In this document: in pieces, positions 16,525 through 23,254 of the stretch | How positions within the stretch are numbered: position 1 is the first letter of the stretch | Layout of the letters: the number at the start of each line of letters is the position of its first letter | Source of the DNA: CAYJAZ01 sp964371865 | GTDB lineage: Bacteria; Desulfobacterota; Desulfovibrionia; Desulfovibrionales; Desulfovibrionaceae | Direction of reading: 5' to 3' | Assembly: GCA_964371865.1 (NCBI GenBank) | Contig: CAYJOR010000036.1 | Coordinates: 1-26,122 of the forward strand | DNA: 26,122 bases | Made by a program: the position numbers and the translations under genes | The notes under the pieces: model-generated | The model's input: only the letters and a program-made list of their open reading frames with translations | What the model was told of the DNA's origin: nothing | Database searches by the model: none

Positions 16525-17763
16525 TTACTTATAGATATTAGTGATAAAATCTACTTGTGAACGAACTTCATTGATTTCGTTTATAGCTTTAACAATTTTC
16601 TTAGCAAAATCTTTGCATTCTTGAATTTGATTTTCTTTGAGACCATACTGAACTTTAAGAGGATCAGCTAGAATTGTGCAGCCCATGCTTTCTAATTCTT
16701 GTGAAAGTAGCTTAGGTGCTTCGCCCGACCAACCATAAGAACCAAATGATGCTCCGTATCTATTTTTAGGAGATAAACCTTTGATATGATTAACAACAGA
16801 TGCCATTGCACTCATATAATTATTATTTCGTGTTGCTGAGCCTAGAATAATAATAGAGCAATCCATTAGATGATTTGCAATTTCAGCAACGTGATTTTTT
16901 TGAACATCTACAAGAACATATGGTATACCTTCTTCAAAAAGACTTTCACCGATGATATGTGCCATTTTTGAGGTAGCCCCCCAAATACTATCATAAGCAA
17001 TCAGTGCAGATTTTTTGAAGTTTTGTTCAGCAAATTCTTTGTAAGCTTGACAAATAAAAGCAATATCTTCTTTAGTTCTGAAAATAAGGCCATGGTCAGG
17101 GGCAACTATTTCTATATCTAGAGCACTTAGTTTTTCTAGAGCTTTTAGAACGAGATTACCATAAGGAAGGATGATATTTGCATAATAGTGCTTACTCTCA
17201 TGATAGACAATACTTCTATCAACTGAATCAATAAAACGAGAGGAGGAAGCTATATTTTGCCCGAAAATATCATTAGAAAATAGTATTTTATCTTCATTAA
17301 GATAGCTCACCATGCTATCAGGCCAGTGAAGCATTCTAGTTTCATAAAAGGTAACTGTTTTTTTGCCGAGTGATATTGTTTCACCGTCAGCAACAACTTG
17401 AATATTCCAACCGGTAGTGTCAAATTGACCTTTCATTGATTGTAAACCAAGTTTTGAGCAGAAAATAACATCAGGATTATATTTTTTAACTACTTCAGCA
17501 AGAGTGCCTGAGTGATCTCTTTCTAAGTGTTGACAAATAATATAATCAAGTTTTGGAGTATCTAAATGTTTTGATAATTGATAATTGAGCTCATCAAAAT
17601 ATTCGCAACTCACGGTATCAATAAGAGTTTTTTTCTCATCATTGATGAAATATGCGTTATATGTAGAACCTTTTGGAGATGTGGAATAATGGTGAAAAGA
17701 GCGAAGATTAAAGTCAACTGCTCCAACCCAGTAAACCTTATCAGCTAAAGTATATTCTTTCAT
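16525..17763 (-). CDS. roo: Flavodiiron protein, rubredoxin:oxygen oxidoreductase type
   Basis: Cytoplasmic A-type flavoprotein that takes electrons from rubredoxin and reduces O2 (or NO) at a diiron site. The 412-residue protein has a metallo-beta-lactamase-like domain with the full iron ligand set: His79, Glu81, Asp83 and His84 (HLERDHSG), His146 (LHWPDSM), Asp165 (FSNDIFG) and His224 (APDHG). These numbers almost coincide with those known for Desulfovibrio Roo. A flavodoxin domain follows (from about 252), with YDSIWGATS for FMN phosphate and FGSYGWSGEAPK. No rubredoxin or flavin reductase domain is fused. The separate rubredoxin gene lies just upstream with a terminator between them, so expression may be attenuated. 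O2 rather than NO preference is inferred from the context. Confidence 0.94.
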   Translation of the reverse strand: MKEYTLADKVYWVGAVDFNLRSFHHYSTSPKGSTYNAYFINDEKKTLIDTVSCEYFDELNYQLSKHLDTPKLDYIICQHLERDHSGTLAEVVKKYNPDVIFCSKLGLQSMKGQFDTTGWNIQVVADGETISLGKKTVTFYETRMLHWPDSMVSYLNEDKILFSNDIFGQNIASSSRFIDSVDRSIVYHESKHYYANIILPYGNLVLKALEKLSALDIEIVAPDHGLIFRTKEDIAFICQAYKEFAEQNFKKSALIAYDSIWGATSKMAHIIGESLFEEGIPYVLVDVQKNHVAEIANHLMDCSIIILGSATRNNNYMSAMASVVNHIKGLSPKNRYGASFGSYGWSGEAPKLLSQELESMGCTILADPLKVQYGLKENQIQECKDFAKKIVKAINEINEVRSQVDFITNIYK

Positions 17764-17792
17764 GTTAAATTCCTAATTTATGATATAAAGAT

Positions 17793-17823
17793 AAAAAAGG
17801 GTAGAAACTATATCTACCCTTTT
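17793..17823 (-). terminator. Intrinsic terminator between rubredoxin and flavodiiron genes
   Basis: AAAAGGGTAGA (17795-17805) is a perfect 11-bp complement of TCTACCCTTTT (17813-17823), with a 7-nt loop. Read on the − strand, the stem is followed by six T (complement of 17793-17798). It lies 17 nt after the rubredoxin stop and 29 nt before the flavodiiron start, too close for an independent promoter of ordinary spacing. Read-through probably feeds the flavodiiron gene at a lower level. Confidence 0.8.
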
Positions 17824-17840
17824 AATAAAGAAAAATTTCT

Positions 17841-17999
17841 CTATGCGGGGCTAAATTGATCTTTGCCTACGCCACACATAGGGCATACCCAATCCTCAGG
17901 TAAATTTTCAAAAGCTGTTCCCGGAGCTACGCCAGACATATTGTCGCCTTGTTCCGGATCATAAACGTAACCACAAACTTGACATTCATAACTTTGCAT
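17841..17999 (-). CDS. rub: Rubredoxin
   Basis: Small cytoplasmic iron protein carrying one electron on a single Fe(Cys)4 centre. The product has 52 residues with the ligands Cys6, Cys9, Cys39 and Cys42 in CQVCG and CPMCG, plus the typical YVYDPEQGD and PEDWVCP segments. The frame is open 20 codons further upstream, but AGGAG before 17999 and the usual rubredoxin length fix the start. The Shine-Dalgarno region overlaps the end of the desulfoferrodoxin gene. It likely shuttles electrons to both the superoxide reductase and the flavodiiron protein, as known for Desulfovibrio. Confidence 0.96.
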   Translation of the reverse strand: MQSYECQVCGYVYDPEQGDNMSGVAPGTAFENLPEDWVCPMCGVGKDQFSPA

Positions 18000-18009
18000 A
18001 ACAGTCTCC

Positions 18010-18396
18010 TTATTTATTGTTTTTCCATAATCCGTGAAGATTACAGTATTCACGCACAACTAGGTCTTCAACATTGCATCCGCATTTTACTTCTACAACA
18101 GGTTCATCACCTGGATTTAAGTGGAATACACGTTGACGATTGCCATTGAACACTTCAATCCATTCAATGTAATGTTCTTCTGTCATTGGGTGCAGGGTAG
18201 AACCTACTGAGATTTTGTAACCATCAAGAGTTTTTTCAACTACCGGCACGTGCTTTTCTAAAGCCGCGTCAACAGAACCCTCTTTAAGGTGTCTCATAGG
18301 TTGATTACAGCAAGCTAAAGGACCAGCTCCTGCATGGAAAACTTCAATGATAGTACCGCAAACATCACATTTATAAACATCAAACTTATTAGCCAT
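18010..18396 (-). CDS. dfx: Desulfoferrodoxin (2Fe superoxide reductase)
   Basis: Reduces superoxide to hydrogen peroxide in the cytoplasm without making O2. The 128-residue protein has an N-terminal desulforedoxin domain with the Fe(Cys)4 ligands Cys10, Cys13, Cys29 and Cys30, and the catalytic centre II ligands His49, His69, His75, Cys118 and His121, with Glu47-Lys48 beside the first histidine. This is the class I two-iron type, as in Desulfovibrio desulfuricans and D. vulgaris. GGAG upstream of 18396 selects this start over an in-frame codon 22 residues earlier. It is first in the dfx-rub-roo order; the rubredoxin start is 10 nt past its stop. Its peroxide product would need a peroxidase, which is not in this window. 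Confidence 0.96.
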   Translation of the reverse strand: MANKFDVYKCDVCGTIIEVFHAGAGPLACCNQPMRHLKEGSVDAALEKHVPVVEKTLDGYKISVGSTLHPMTEEHYIEWIEVFNGNRQRVFHLNPGDEPVVEVKCGCNVEDLVVREYCNLHGLWKNNK

Positions 18397-18454
18397 TTTT
18401 ATCTCCAATCTATTTTTTTGTTTGGCAGTAAAATAAATATTGAACTGCGAATTA

Positions 18455-18519
18455 GTTGACAATTATTATTCCTTAACAGGAATAATTCCTTCTAACATTA
18501 AGAAGGTATAAATGTCAAC
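18455..18519. promoter_or_regulatory. Nested inverted repeats in the dfx/rlmE divergent region
   Basis: GTTGACA (18455-18461) and TGTCAAC (18513-18519) form a perfect outer 7-bp pair. Between them lie two complete hairpins: ATTATTCC (18465-18472) with GGAATAAT (18479-18486), and CCTTCT (18488-18493) with AGAAGG (18501-18506). Each outer arm includes TTGACA reading inward, but neither is followed by a good -10 at 17 nt. It lies 59 nt upstream of the dfx start. A transcription-factor operator or a three-way RNA junction are both possible; I recognise neither a PerR, Rex nor FNR site. Confidence 0.4.
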
Positions 18520-18573
18520 ACTAAATAAGACTTGTTCCTAAAAAGCTAAATTAAGGCTTGAAAGCAATATGAT

Positions 18574-18602
18574 TTGACAATAAAATAAAAACTTACTATA
18601 CT
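18574..18602 (+). promoter_or_regulatory. Strong sigma70-type promoter for rlmE
   Basis: TTGACA at 18574-18579 is a perfect -35, followed after exactly 17 nt by TATACT at 18597-18602, five of six matches to the -10 consensus. Transcription would start near 18609, about 20 nt before the rlmE start codon, with AGGTGA at 18618-18623 as ribosome binding site. This is the best promoter match in the window. Confidence 0.75.
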
Positions 18603-18629
18603 CATAACATAAAAAAAGGTGAAAATAAA

Positions 18630-19247
18630 GTGAAAGTTTACAGAGACCATTATTTTTTAAAGGCAAAACAGGAAAATTATCCTGCTCGTTCAGTATATAA
18701 GCTAAAAGAACTAAATAAAAAATTTAAAATTCTGAAAAAAGGAATGCGAGTTTTAGACCTAGGTGCGGCTCCCGGATCTTGGAGTCTTGGCGCGGCTGAA
18801 TATGTTGGTAAAGAGGGTATAGTCATTGGTGCTGATATCCAAACAACAGAAACAGTTTTTCCTGATAATATTAAATTCTATCAAGAAGACGTGTTTAATC
18901 GTAGTCCTGAATTTGAAGCAGTTCTAGAGCAATATGCTCCTTTTGATTGTATCATAAGCGATATGGCGCCTGTTACAATTGGAACAAAGTTTACGGATCA
19001 AACCCGTTCGTTAGAGTTATGTCTTGAAGCTTTTGAAGTTGCAAAGAAATATCTTAAACCTCGCGGAAATTTTGTATGTAAAATCTTTATGGGCGGTGAT
19101 TTTCCTTTGCTCGCAAAGGAATTAAAACCTTACTTTGCAAATGTTAAAAACTTTAAGCCTCAAAGTTCAAGACAAGAGAGCAAAGAGATTTTTACAGTTG
19201 GTATTGATTTTAAAAAGTTAGAAGATTCACAAGAAGACGATAAATAA
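18630..19247 (+). CDS. rlmE: 23S rRNA 2'-O-methyltransferase RlmE (FtsJ/RrmJ)
   Basis: Methylates the 2'-OH of U2552 (E. coli numbering) in the A loop of 23S rRNA during large-subunit maturation. The 205-residue protein has the SAM-binding motif VLDLGAAPGSWS at 41-52 and the catalytic tetrad Lys24 (SVYKL), Asp111 (ISDMAP), Lys151 (FVCKIF) and Glu186 (SKEIF). Start is GTG with AGGTGA upstream. Length is close to the 209 residues of E. coli RlmE. It is transcribed alone from its own promoter and is followed by a terminator 126 nt beyond its stop. It is not beside ftsH, its neighbour in enterobacteria. Confidence 0.94.
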   Translation: MKVYRDHYFLKAKQENYPARSVYKLKELNKKFKILKKGMRVLDLGAAPGSWSLGAAEYVGKEGIVIGADIQTTETVFPDNIKFYQEDVFNRSPEFEAVLEQYAPFDCIISDMAPVTIGTKFTDQTRSLELCLEAFEVAKKYLKPRGNFVCKIFMGGDFPLLAKELKPYFANVKNFKPQSSRQESKEIFTVGIDFKKLEDSQEDDK

Positions 19248-19373
19248 ACATAAAGTAGTGCAGATTAAGACAGGTTGCCTTGCTCTTGAACTTAATTGTA
19301 TACAATATAAATTTAAAGAGTGCAAAATAACTGCCTATAAATATTATATAATTTATAATGTAAATATAAAATT

Positions 19374-19403
19374 AAAAGTAGCTTTAAAAAGCTACTTTTT
19401 TTT
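19374..19403 (+). terminator. Strong intrinsic terminator after rlmE
   Basis: AAAAGTAGCTTT (19374-19385) and AAAGCTACTTTT (19388-19399) are perfect complements, giving a tight stem of about 11 bp, and eight T run from 19396 to 19403. It lies 126 nt after the rlmE stop. The intervening 19248-19373 has no ORF that I can support and is very AT-rich, so it is either a long 3' untranslated region or may yield a small RNA ending here. Confidence 0.85.
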
Positions 19404-19404
19404 G

Positions 19405-19433
19405 TTGAAATTAGAACAAATATATTGTATGAT
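19405..19433 (+). promoter_or_regulatory. Candidate sigma70 promoter for nhaD
   Basis: TTGAAA at 19405-19410, then exactly 17 nt, then TATGAT at 19428-19433. Both boxes match the consensus at five of six positions. The -35 box starts 2 nt after the T run of the preceding terminator. Transcription would begin near 19440, 41 nt before the nhaD ATG. Confidence 0.65.
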
Positions 19434-19480
19434 TTGAGGAGTTATTTAAATTTCAACAACACTTAGGGAGGAAATCCTCA

Positions 19481-20905
19481 ATGAAGTCATTTTTATCTAA
19501 ATGTCTTTTTGTCCTTTTTGCCTTGATGATTTTGCCAATGTCTGCATTCGCAGCAGCTGAGGGCGTAGCACACTTACCAAAAGACTTGTCTCTTCTTTGG
19601 ATAGTACCATTTGTGTGTATGCTCTTATCAATCGCACTTGGACCAATTTTAGCTCCACATTTTTGGCATCATCACTACGGTAAAATTGCTTTAGGCTGGG
19701 GTTTAGCTTTTGTTATTCCTTGTTACTTTGCTTTTGGCACCGAAATAACAGTTTATGAAGTGATACATATTCTTGTATTAGATTATATTCCTTTCATTAT
19801 TTTGCTATTTTCTCTCTTTACAGTTGCTGGTGGTATTCGTTTAAAAGGCTCATTAGTAGGAACTCCTATGGTGAACACAGCAATTCTAGCTATTGGTACA
19901 GCTATTGCTTCATTGATGGGAACAACAGGCGCAGCAATGCTTCTTATTCGTCCACTACTTAGAGCAAATGCACACAGAAAATTCCGTGTACACCAAGTTG
20001 TTTTCTTTATTTTCTTAGTAGCTAACATTGGTGGTTCTTTATCGCCTCTTGGTGATCCACCATTGTTCCTTGGCTTCTTAAAAGGTGTTAGCTTCTTCTG
20101 GACTACAACTAACCTCTTTATGCCAATGCTATTAATTTCTATTGCATTATTAGCTATCTACTTTGTACTTGATACTGTTCTTTATGCTAAAGAAGGTAAA
20201 CCTGTACAAGAAAATCTTTCTGATGAAAAACTTGGTTTTGATGGTCAAGTAAACTTCATTCTTTTAGCTGGTGTTGTAGCGTGTGTTCTTATGTCAGGTT
20301 CATGGAAACCGGGCGGATATATTGATATCTATCACGTACATTATGAATACCAAAATATCTTAAAAGACGTTCTTTTACTTGTTATTGCAGGTGTTTCACT
20401 TAAACTTACTACAAAAGAATGTCGTCAACTAAACGACTTCAACTGGGAACCAATTGCAGAAGTTGCAAAACTCTTTATTGGTATCTTCCTCAGTATGATT
20501 CCTGCGCTTACAATCCTTAAAGCAGGTGAATCAGGCGGATTAGCTTCAGTTGTAAGCTTAGTATCTAATGCTGATGGAACTCCGAATAATATGATGTATT
20601 TCTGGGTAACAGGAACACTTTCTGCATTCCTTGATAATGCTCCAACTTACCTTGTATTCTTCACCGCAGCGGGTGGCGATGCAGCTTATCTTATGACAGA
20701 AGGCGCTAAAACATTGATGGCTATTTCAGCCGGTGCCGTGTTCATGGGAGCTGTAACATACATTGGTAATGCACCTAACTTCATGGTTCGTGCAATTGCT
20801 AGCGATCAAGGCGTAAAAGTTCCTTCATTCTTTGGTTATATGGCTTGGTCCGTAGGTATCCTAGTACCTATCTTTGCTGTAATTTCCTTCCTTTACTTTG
20901 TATAA
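19481..20905 (+). CDS. nhaD: NhaD-like Na+/H+ antiporter (ion transporter superfamily)
   Basis: Polytopic inner-membrane carrier, probably exchanging Na+ for H+. The 474-residue protein has about eleven or twelve hydrophobic spans and the helix-break motifs of the IT superfamily in both halves: GTTGAAMLLIRPLL from 147, GDPPLFLGFLKG from 191, and FLDNAPTYLVFF near 383. These are the NhaD-like/CitMHS signatures. It also begins with what looks like a cleavable signal peptide (about residues 1-24, ending SAFA), unusual for E. coli antiporters but seen in some family members. GGGAGGA at 19466-19472 is a strong ribosome binding site. It has its own promoter and terminator, so it is monocistronic. 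Substrate is inferred from family; dicarboxylate or citrate transport is less likely but not excluded. Confidence 0.75.
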   Translation: MKSFLSKCLFVLFALMILPMSAFAAAEGVAHLPKDLSLLWIVPFVCMLLSIALGPILAPHFWHHHYGKIALGWGLAFVIPCYFAFGTEITVYEVIHILVLDYIPFIILLFSLFTVAGGIRLKGSLVGTPMVNTAILAIGTAIASLMGTTGAAMLLIRPLLRANAHRKFRVHQVVFFIFLVANIGGSLSPLGDPPLFLGFLKGVSFFWTTTNLFMPMLLISIALLAIYFVLDTVLYAKEGKPVQENLSDEKLGFDGQVNFILLAGVVACVLMSGSWKPGGYIDIYHVHYEYQNILKDVLLLVIAGVSLKLTTKECRQLNDFNWEPIAEVAKLFIGIFLSMIPALTILKAGESGGLASVVSLVSNADGTPNNMMYFWVTGTLSAFLDNAPTYLVFFTAAGGDAAYLMTEGAKTLMAISAGAVFMGAVTYIGNAPNFMVRAIASDQGVKVPSFFGYMAWSVGILVPIFAVISFLYFV

Positions 20906-20919
20906 TAACTAGTTTATGT

Positions 20920-20962
20920 TGGGGGTAATTCTTATTTATAAGGGTTACCCCTATACTTTTTT
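20920..20962 (+). terminator. Intrinsic terminator after nhaD
   Basis: GGGGTAA (20922-20928) pairs with TTACCCC (20945-20951). The stem continues inward through 20934/20939 with two G-U pairs and is closed by the loop TTTA, giving about 15 pairs. TTTTTT follows at 20957-20962. It lies 15 nt after the nhaD stop. The waaA start is only 12 nt past the T run, so waaA must have a promoter inside or before this hairpin, or rely on read-through. Confidence 0.75.
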
Positions 20963-20974
20963 AATAGAGGCGTT

Positions 20975-22216
20975 ATGAAGTTTTTTATTTTAGTTTATTC
21001 ATTTATTTGGACAATAGCTCTTCCTTTAGTAAAGTCCATGAAAAGAATTAAATTTGGACTTGATGAAAGATTAGGAAAAGCTGACTACCAAGTTCAAAAA
21101 AGACAAAATAAAAAAAGAGTGATAATCTATACGGCCTCCGGTGGTGAGGCTTTTCTTGCATGTAAATACCTAGAAAAAAATTACGAAGAAGATACTTTTT
21201 ATTACTGCTTTTCTTGGACAAAAGAAGGTGTAAATACTTTTCAATCCTTCAGCGCATCGCATGCAAATTTTGAACTGGCGGCTTATTATACTCCATTTGA
21301 TTCACCCTCAATTATTTATAAAGCTTTACAAGAGATATCACCTTCTGCTTGTATAATATTAGAAACTGAAATTTGGTTCGGCTTGCTCTATGCGTGTAAA
21401 AGGCTATCAATTCCTTTCAGCTTTGTTAATGCGCGCATGACAGAAAAAACCTATAATAGACTTTCATATTTCAAGTTTTTATTTCACCAACTAAGTCCGA
21501 CCATGGTTTATGCTCTGACACATGGCGATGTAGAACGCTTTAAAAATCTTTTTTCTTTAAAAGATGATACAGTTAAGATAATAGAAAACCTTAAATTTGA
21601 GCAAGCTCGTGAACTTGTTAAAGAGCTTGCGTATACTGAAATAGTAAATATTAAAATCCCTGTAGTGTTTTTTGCTTCTATCCGCAAGGAAGAGGAAAAG
21701 CTTATTCTTGAATCTATAAAAAAAATAAGATCTGAATTTCCAAATATTTGTATTATGGTTTGTCCTAAACACATTGAAAGAGGAGCTTTTTGGATAGAAA
21801 ATATCCCCGGTGATGTAGTATCTACTTCACAGTATAAATTAATATCTCAGAACTGGTCTAGTTTTATAGATAAAGGATATAAAAACTTCGTTTGGGATTC
21901 TTACGGGCATCTTCGCAAGCTCTATAGAAATGCAGATATTTCTTATGTTGGTGGTTCTTTAACTCCAAACGGGGGGCAGAACTTTTTAGAGCCACTAGCC
22001 GCAGGCTGTGTTCCTTATGTAGGAAAATATATAGATAATTTTGAATGGGTTTTTGTGCGTGAGCCAAACTTGAAAGATATTAATTTATTAAAACAAGTAA
22101 GTTCAGTAGATGAACTTACTGCGTCCATTATTGATGAACTTAAAAATTTTATCTTTGAAGATAGGGCAGAAAATAAAATTAATACTTTTAATTCTTTCAA
22201 AAAGTGGCTTGAATAA
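20975..22216 (+). CDS. waaA: 3-deoxy-D-manno-octulosonic acid (Kdo) transferase, divergent
   Basis: Glycosyltransferase of the KdtA/WaaA family that attaches Kdo from CMP-Kdo to the lipid A precursor at the inner membrane. The 413-residue protein has an N-terminal hydrophobic anchor. It carries the family landmarks in order: ASGGEA (54-59) with the expected catalytic Glu58, ETEIWFG (from 130), NARMTEKTYNRL, PKHIER, and GGSLTPNGGQNFLEPLAAG (326-344). Several motifs are altered from the common form: the loop usually beginning STHxGEE reads SIRKEEE, and GGHN reads GGQN. AGAGG just upstream supports the start. Function is probable; the number of Kdo residues added cannot be told. Confidence 0.85.
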   Translation: MKFFILVYSFIWTIALPLVKSMKRIKFGLDERLGKADYQVQKRQNKKRVIIYTASGGEAFLACKYLEKNYEEDTFYYCFSWTKEGVNTFQSFSASHANFELAAYYTPFDSPSIIYKALQEISPSACIILETEIWFGLLYACKRLSIPFSFVNARMTEKTYNRLSYFKFLFHQLSPTMVYALTHGDVERFKNLFSLKDDTVKIIENLKFEQARELVKELAYTEIVNIKIPVVFFASIRKEEEKLILESIKKIRSEFPNICIMVCPKHIERGAFWIENIPGDVVSTSQYKLISQNWSSFIDKGYKNFVWDSYGHLRKLYRNADISYVGGSLTPNGGQNFLEPLAAGCVPYVGKYIDNFEWVFVREPNLKDINLLKQVSSVDELTASIIDELKNFIFEDRAENKINTFNSFKKWLE

Positions 22217-22299
22217 TATCAAATTTTCGATTTTATAAGAACTGAAAGGGAAAGAAGTTTATTTTATATAAAACAAAAATTATCAATGAGCTAAAAAGC

Positions 22300-22328
22300 T
22301 TGCAAATTAGAGTTAATTTTAGTATCTT
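22300..22328 (+). promoter_or_regulatory. Weak candidate promoter for cpoB-ricT-metG
   Basis: TTGCAA at 22300-22305 and TATCTT at 22323-22328 are 17 nt apart, each matching consensus at four of six positions. The gap 22217-22385 has no other recognisable content: no clear terminator for waaA (only AGCT/AGCT in 22289-22301) and no ORF. Low confidence in AT-rich DNA. Confidence 0.3.
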
Positions 22329-22385
22329 TTGATATCGCATCATTGAAAATAAGCGAAAAATTTGAATAAAAATGAGTAGGTAACA

Positions 22386-23219
22386 ATGAAGAAACTAGTA
22401 TTATGCTCTTTATGTATTTGTCTTTTATCAGCTTGTGCAAAAAATCCATCTTCCGGACAGGTCGAAGTTTCATCTATTCAAAACCCTGATGATATCCAAA
22501 GTCTTAAAGCGGAAATTCAACTCCTACAGCAAACCGTACTTGATCAAGGCTTGCAACTTACAGCTTTAAGAGATGCTTCAATCAATGATATGAATAAAAA
22601 TTCTCAACCGCCTGTGCCAAGACCAAAACCACAACCAAAACCGGAAGTGAAAGAAACTATTCCACCTCCAGCGCCAAAAGTTGTGGATGCTGTTGAGCAT
22701 GTTGTGGAAACTCCACCTACAATAAACGAAATCCCTGAACCTAAGATAGTAAAGATGGAAGATGAGTTATCTCAAAAGCCTCTTGCTGAAAATAAACCTA
22801 AAACACAAACTCCTCCAACTCCTAAACAGCCGGCAGTCAGTTCTGAAAACCAAACTTATCAGACAGCTTTAGGTTATTATAGAACAGCAAGATTTGATAA
22901 TGCAATTTCTGCATTTGATGAATTTTTACAGAAATACCCAAGCTCAAATTTAGTAGCAAATGCTTTTTATTGGAAAGGTGAATCTTACTACGCACAAGGC
23001 GAATTTACCGAATCAATTTTAGTATTTAAAGATATTATCGCACGCTTCCCAAGAAGTAGTAAATCAGCGGATGCACTACTTAAAATTGCTATGGCTTACG
23101 ATAGATTAGGCGATACAGCAAACTCAGCTCTCTATGCAACAGTTCTTTACGAAGACTGGCCGAATACCGAAGCAAGCAAAAAAGCAAGAGCTCTAAACCT
23201 TCAAGGCGCAAGCCTTTAA
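22386..23219 (+). CDS. cpoB: CpoB/YbgF-type TPR lipoprotein
   Basis: Periplasmic protein of the YbgF/CpoB family, which links the Tol-Pal system with peptidoglycan synthesis at division. The 277-residue precursor begins with a lipoprotein signal ending in the lipobox LLSAC, so Cys17 should be lipidated. Then come a short coiled coil (about 36-64), a long proline- and lysine-rich linker (about 75-152), and a C-terminal tetratricopeptide domain (from 157) with YRTARFDNAISAFDEFLQKYP and two further repeats, as in YbgF. E. coli CpoB is not a lipoprotein. No tol or pal genes are in the window, so a link with Tol-Pal rests on the family alone. BamD-like function is less likely given the coiled coil plus linker. 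Confidence 0.82.
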   Translation: MKKLVLCSLCICLLSACAKNPSSGQVEVSSIQNPDDIQSLKAEIQLLQQTVLDQGLQLTALRDASINDMNKNSQPPVPRPKPQPKPEVKETIPPPAPKVVDAVEHVVETPPTINEIPEPKIVKMEDELSQKPLAENKPKTQTPPTPKQPAVSSENQTYQTALGYYRTARFDNAISAFDEFLQKYPSSNLVANAFYWKGESYYAQGEFTESILVFKDIIARFPRSSKSADALLKIAMAYDRLGDTANSALYATVLYEDWPNTEASKKARALNLQGASL

Positions 23220-23254
23220 CCACAAACCACTCTAAAAAGAGTAACGGTTCATTT

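Noticed and set aside
18000..18059. N-terminally extended rubredoxin starting at 18059
   Set aside because: The extension overlaps the desulfoferrodoxin 3' end and lacks family similarity; the 52-aa form is canonical.
17949..18149. Small + strand frame across rubredoxin and desulfoferrodoxin
   Set aside because: Antisense to two proteins whose every metal ligand is intact; no ribosome binding site.
19340..19373. dif-like AT-rich palindromic stretch (partner site for the Xer recombinase)
   Set aside because: Only generic AT symmetry; no recognisable XerC and XerD arms around a 6-nt centre.
19434..19481. TTGAGGA (19434-19440) pairing with TCCTCAA (19475-19481) to mask the nhaD start
   Set aside because: The predicted transcription start near 19440 would leave the left arm mostly outside the mRNA; the smaller GAGG/CCTC hairpin is too weak to matter.
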